64,000 bases of DNA from Engraulis encrasicolus (taxonomy: Eukaryota; Chordata; Actinopteri; Clupeiformes; Engraulidae): contig NC_085865.1 of assembly GCF_034702125.1 (NCBI RefSeq), positions 23,450,067-23,514,066 of the forward strand, in the 5' to 3' direction. How positions within the stretch are numbered: position 1 is the first letter of the stretch; the number at the start of each line of letters is the position of its first letter. Shown one piece after another: positions 41,539 through 64,000 of this stretch. The translations under genes and the position numbers were made by a program. Below the pieces are notes generated by a model that saw only the letters and a list, made by a program, of their open reading frames with translations, ran no database searches and was not told where the DNA came from.

Positions 41539-43119
41539 CTGCCTGTGGGTGGGTCTGGCACTGTATTTGTTTTTGCTTTCATCTCGGAGGTGACGGCCGA
41601 GCCCTTTTCCTAGTGCTAAAGAGCATTGCCAGAGCAGTTGTCTTGATTGCTGTTTTGAAACCTCAGCCAGCACCATTTTTTTAAAGAGATCAATTAGAGT
41701 CGCTTCAGCCCTCGACTCACCGAGCAGTTTACTTCCATTTGCTTCGAGCCGGCAATAAGACTTTATCTTTCACACTGGCTGACTGGAAAAAAAGCTCTGC
41801 CTGGTTGCCTCTGGCTTCTGAGACTCGGATGCGATGCGGCTGTGTCGCAGGGTGAAAATTGCCATACCTGAGTATATGAGAAGAGTATGGTTATTAAGGG
41901 TAGTCTGGCAGTGGGAAGCCATCCTTGCAATAACTTCCGCTGTCACAGATCTTTGTGTGATTTAGCACAGAAGCTCTTTTAGAGAGGAGGTACACGACCT
42001 GTACCCTGCTGTTTCAGAGACTGGGCTGTGTGACAGAGTGAGTTGGGTGGGTGTTCTTTTTTTCCCTAGATATCTTTGTAGAGCTCCACCACGCTCATTC
42101 AGCCAGGGACTATTTCCTCCATTCAAGCGTGACACATTTTCTGGCCCAGACACAGACCAGCTTTCCAGGGAGGAACAAAAAAATACAGCCGTATGCAACT
42201 GTGATAATGGCTGCAATATCGCCAAGAAATCTCTTGCTCTTCACACTGACTTGAGGTGGGGAGGATGTAAGGACGCTTAACTCGGGGTGTGTTAAGACTT
42301 GGCTATCTTGGCATGCGCGGCATGCAGATACAGCTGCTTGTATATGCAGAATGTCTCGCGGCAGCACTTGTGAAGAGAATGCAGATAAAGTCTTTCTTTC
42401 AGATGCTCTGTTATTTACTGCCATCCCGAGGGACAGAGGAGGAGGAGGAGGGGAAAAAAATGACAAGAGATAGGGACAGGATCCTCCTGATGTTGATCGT
42501 GACTTGGTAGCAAAGAAAGCTACTGGTTTTACTGTATGTGCTGTTGGCACATCTACTCACACTGGCGATGTGAAATATAACTCCCTGTCTAACGGGTCAT
42601 AAATCCAGAACCCCAGCACACGAGTGCATGAAGACTTGCATGGATGTAAGATTTAGATAGAGATTGAATGTACCGTATGCAGATGGAAAAGGCAAAGAAA
42701 CATGTTCACATGTCAGCTACATGTCACCAGATCGTATATCATCTTTTTTTTACAATGTCCTTACCATGTCCTGCATGTACCTCTACTACCTACGTATATG
42801 ATGTCTTGATTTATACATGGTTACTGACACTCACCATAAACATAACCCTAAAACTTAAGTTGTGCTATTAACAGCAACGAACATAAATAAAAGCCGGCCA
42901 AACAATTCGACAGGGGTGACAGATTCACGGCTTTGTTAGTTGCATCTATGGGAGGAAATATATGAGTTTACAGTACAGTGGTGGTATAGGGGGCCGTTGG
43001 AGACACAACTAGTTCTCTTGTCTGGTTCTGTGGAGCTAATGAGGGCAAGGAGCCATTACGACTCCCTGAGCGATTGATGCTGAGAGACATATCTACCCTC
43101 CATTATGCAATAAAAATAT

Positions 43120-43543
43120 TAGAGATGTACAGGATCCAAGATCCGGTTCCGGATCCGGCAGGATAATAGGGTTTTTCAGACTATCCGGATCCGGCAGGAT
43201 CTTAAGCAGTGGATCCGGTATTCGGCAGTTACCTAAAAATCAGGATCTGGGGCATCTCTACTTTTTACGTAGCCCTGTGCTTTTCAGTCAGTCTTTCACA
43301 ACTCCAATTGCTGCATGGAGTGAAAGCCCTTTGGAAGCGGCCGTTGAAGGCAGTGTGGCTGTAAGCCAATGAGTCTTAAAAATAGTTTGCGCCAACGTAA
43401 TAAAAAGGGCCCACGTGTGCGAGTTGGCTATGTGTTTCAACCCTTTCGTAGGATCCGGTATCCGGTTCCGGATCCAGCAGGATCTTAAGCAGTGGATCCG
43501 GTATCCGGCAGGATCCTAAAAATCAGGATCCGGTACATCTCTA
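43120..43543 (-). mobile_element. BamHI-motif-rich hAT MITE, independent copy (reverse)
   Basis: Ends tagagatgtacaggatcc and ggatccggtacatctcta are flanked by the exact 8-bp duplication aaaaatat (43112-43119, 43544-43551). The interior matches the 15872 element in reverse, including the internal gcatctcta near 43252. Confidence 0.93.
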
Positions 43544-43935
43544 AAAAATATATTTCTTAGTATATTACATGATAATAAACAGTATATTGATACAGCATAT
43601 CAATGCATGCATTAGGCTCACAACGATATAATAATATTTGGCAGTGATATATTGTTCAATATATAAAGATGCCACATCGGGTCTAATGAGGTACAGGGGG
43701 CCATTAAGGTTGTGTGATGCGACTGACTCTGGTGACTGACACCCCAGAGAGGAATAGATGAGCAGCCAAGGAAAATTGTGGAAAGAGGTTGAATCATGGC
43801 TGCCACCTGCACCCCCTCTCTTCTCTCCTCTCTTTTCCTCCTCTCCTCCGCCTTGATCTTGATTGAGAGTGCTGAAAGGGCAGGACTCAAAGTCATCTGG
43901 TAAAAGAGGTACCCCAACATCACACCCCTCTACTA

Positions 43936-43936
<1 letters not shown>

Positions 43937-44010
<74 letters not shown>

Positions 44011-44022
44011 AACACACTCACA
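43937..44022. repeat. (CA)n tract
   Basis: CA repeat with caaaca interruptions at its right end. Confidence 0.97.
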
Positions 44023-44884
44023 AATGATCGCCAAACCATTTGTGTATCACAGCCCGGCTCATCATCCGAAAATGGTTCCTTCGTGTGATGTTGGTCCAAT
44101 CAGTAGCTATTCCTGCCTTTTTTCCTTTCCTTTCCTGTTTTGAGGTCCACAATGGCAGACGCTGGACCTACCTGAACTCAGCTGTCTCCGCTTTGTTCCC
44201 ATGTCAACATGTCACCTGGGACAACAATGAGGAACAGAGAAAACATTTCAACACTTTTCTTTTTTTTAAAGAATATGATTCATTCTTCATTCTAACAGGG
44301 ACACAATGGTTACTACAGTACAGCCTTATACAAGATTTCACTGTCAGAGATACAGCACTATTCATTTTCGAGAATGTCTCTGGTCGAACGAAAAGTCGAA
44401 TAATGTCCAGTTTTGGATTGTTAACTCCTTACAAATTGCGACTGCTATTACAATAAATAATAGTAAACAGGATAAAGTACTGAAATTATTTTCCATGAGA
44501 GAAACGTATCTCATATTAAAATAAATTACTTGGCATTAATGTAGACATTCATGCATGGGTGCCGCTGATAAGCTGAAGGCTCTGAGATGTAAAATATCGC
44601 AAAATAAGGCAATAATTTGTATTCAGCAGCAATGGACGCTTGTTTGGATCTCAACAAAAAAATATTCGGCTCTTTTGTTTGAATGTAATCCATCCTCGGT
44701 GCGTAGTCCATTCCATACTCTTGTGTCCCTTTCGCATATCAAAAGGCAATGTCTTCTTCAGTTCATAAAAAATACAGACTGTAAAGATCAAGTGATGAAG
44801 CACCCATTCCCCCCCTCTCTTTCCCCAAAAACAACTGTGAAAAATGTACAAAATGTTTCATCACAAACTATGACCCAATATTAA

Positions 44885-44885
<1 letters not shown>

Positions 44886-44980
<95 letters not shown>

Positions 44981-45150
44981 CGCACGTACAGCATGTGCAG
45001 CCTGTGTGTGTGTGTGTGTGTGTGTGTCTGTGCGCATACAGCATGTGCGGCCTGTGTGAGTGTGTGTGTTTGTGCGCATACAGCATATAGTATAGTATGT
45101 GTGGTGTGTGTGTGCATGTATGTTGTATGCACGTGTGTGTGTGCGTGTCT
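44886..45150. repeat. (GT)n tract just 3' of the olfm3 stop
   Basis: Perfect GT to about 44975, then GT-rich blocks with 'catacagcatgtgcggcctg' repeated. In the transcript this is (CA)n beginning about 25 nt after the TAA, so it lies in the 3' UTR. Confidence 0.95.
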
Positions 45151-45172
45151 GGGCATGTACGTCTCCCTCCCC

Positions 45173-63499
<18,327 letters not shown>

Positions 63500-63516
63500 T
63501 TAGCCAACAATGTGCA

Positions 63517-63518
<2 letters not shown>

Positions 63519-63601
<83 letters not shown>

Positions 63602-63759
63602 GCACGCATGCATGCACGCACACACACACACACACGTATGCACGCACTCACGCACGCACGCACGCACGCACGCACGCACGAACGCACACACACACACGTA
63701 CGCACTTACACACGCAAACACACACACACACACACACACACACGTACACACTTACACAC

Positions 63760-63845
<86 letters not shown>
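63519..63845. repeat. (CA)n tract flanking exon 2 (5' side in transcript)
   Basis: Perfect CA 63519-63597 and 63762-63845, with CGCA-rich sequence between; (UG)n in the transcript. Confidence 0.96.
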
Positions 63846-63848
<3 letters not shown>

Positions 63849-64000
63849 GAACATAATTAATGAGAGTCCAGCTCGCTCGCGCACTAGAAACCCCCACTAG
63901 CCACGATTCGCACCACCGTGACAACACACAATGGCCAAATGAAGACAAAACTCTCTGCCATGTTGGTAAGGTCAAGCACACACATGCCTTGGGACATTGA

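Larger units (their letters stand above)
43552..45172 (-). other. olfm3 3' flank / 3' UTR
   Basis: The 3' UTR must start at 45172 and run leftward through the CA/GT tract. I could not fix the polyadenylation site. Confidence 0.6.

Noticed and set aside
63706..64000. olfm3 exon 1
   Set aside because: No signal peptide in a suitable frame followed by a phase-0 donor was found between 63846 and 64000; exon 1 is probably beyond the window.

Overview
The window is vertebrate and, by its content, teleost nuclear DNA; I cannot name the species. The evidence is one split gene with GT-AG introns, a dense population of short hAT-type DNA transposons, tRNA-derived SINEs, a Tc1 relic and an L2-like LINE end of the kinds common in fish, and a very heavy load of long perfect dinucleotide repeats. 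By a rough hand tally, CA/GT and CT/GA tracts cover about 6 kb, close to a tenth of the window.

The only protein-coding gene I can support lies on the minus strand between 63454 and 45173. It is an olfactomedin/noelin gene, best matching OLFM3 (noelin-3). Five coding exons can be placed to the base: 63311-63454, 52381-52536, 50447-50666, 47165-47271 and 45173-45850. All junctions are GT-AG and the reading frame is continuous, giving 434 residues plus stop. The signal-peptide exon (exon 1) is not visible and should lie beyond the right edge. The product would be a secreted, coiled-coil glycoprotein with a C-terminal olfactomedin beta-propeller.

Positions 1 to 45172 lie downstream of the gene. 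They hold its 3' UTR and then intergenic DNA with no gene I can defend: microsatellites, MITEs (many with exact 8-bp target duplications), a 1.7-kb tandem duplication (14554-18024), a palindromic Tc1 element nested in LINE-like DNA (10.7-13.2 kb), a THAP-coding fragment inside an inverted-repeat element (21.1-21.4 kb), an L2-like reverse-transcriptase tail (32.4-33.0 kb) and decayed minisatellites (26.9-27.9 and 38.5-38.9 kb).

The most interesting part is the gene itself, where local duplications have hit splice sites. A 36-bp tandem duplication copies the exon 3 donor, so a second identical donor lies 36 nt downstream and would add 12 in-frame residues. An older duplication of about 0.6 kb copies the exon 3 acceptor. 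Intron 4 holds three relic copies of the 3' end of exon 4, one still open for about 100 bp but with its donor GT changed to GG; two of these copies' surroundings also carry the same SINE. Exon 2 sits between long complementary (UG)n and (CA)n tracts in the transcript, and exon 4 lies just after a long (UG)n tract. I found no evidence of an undescribed multi-gene system.
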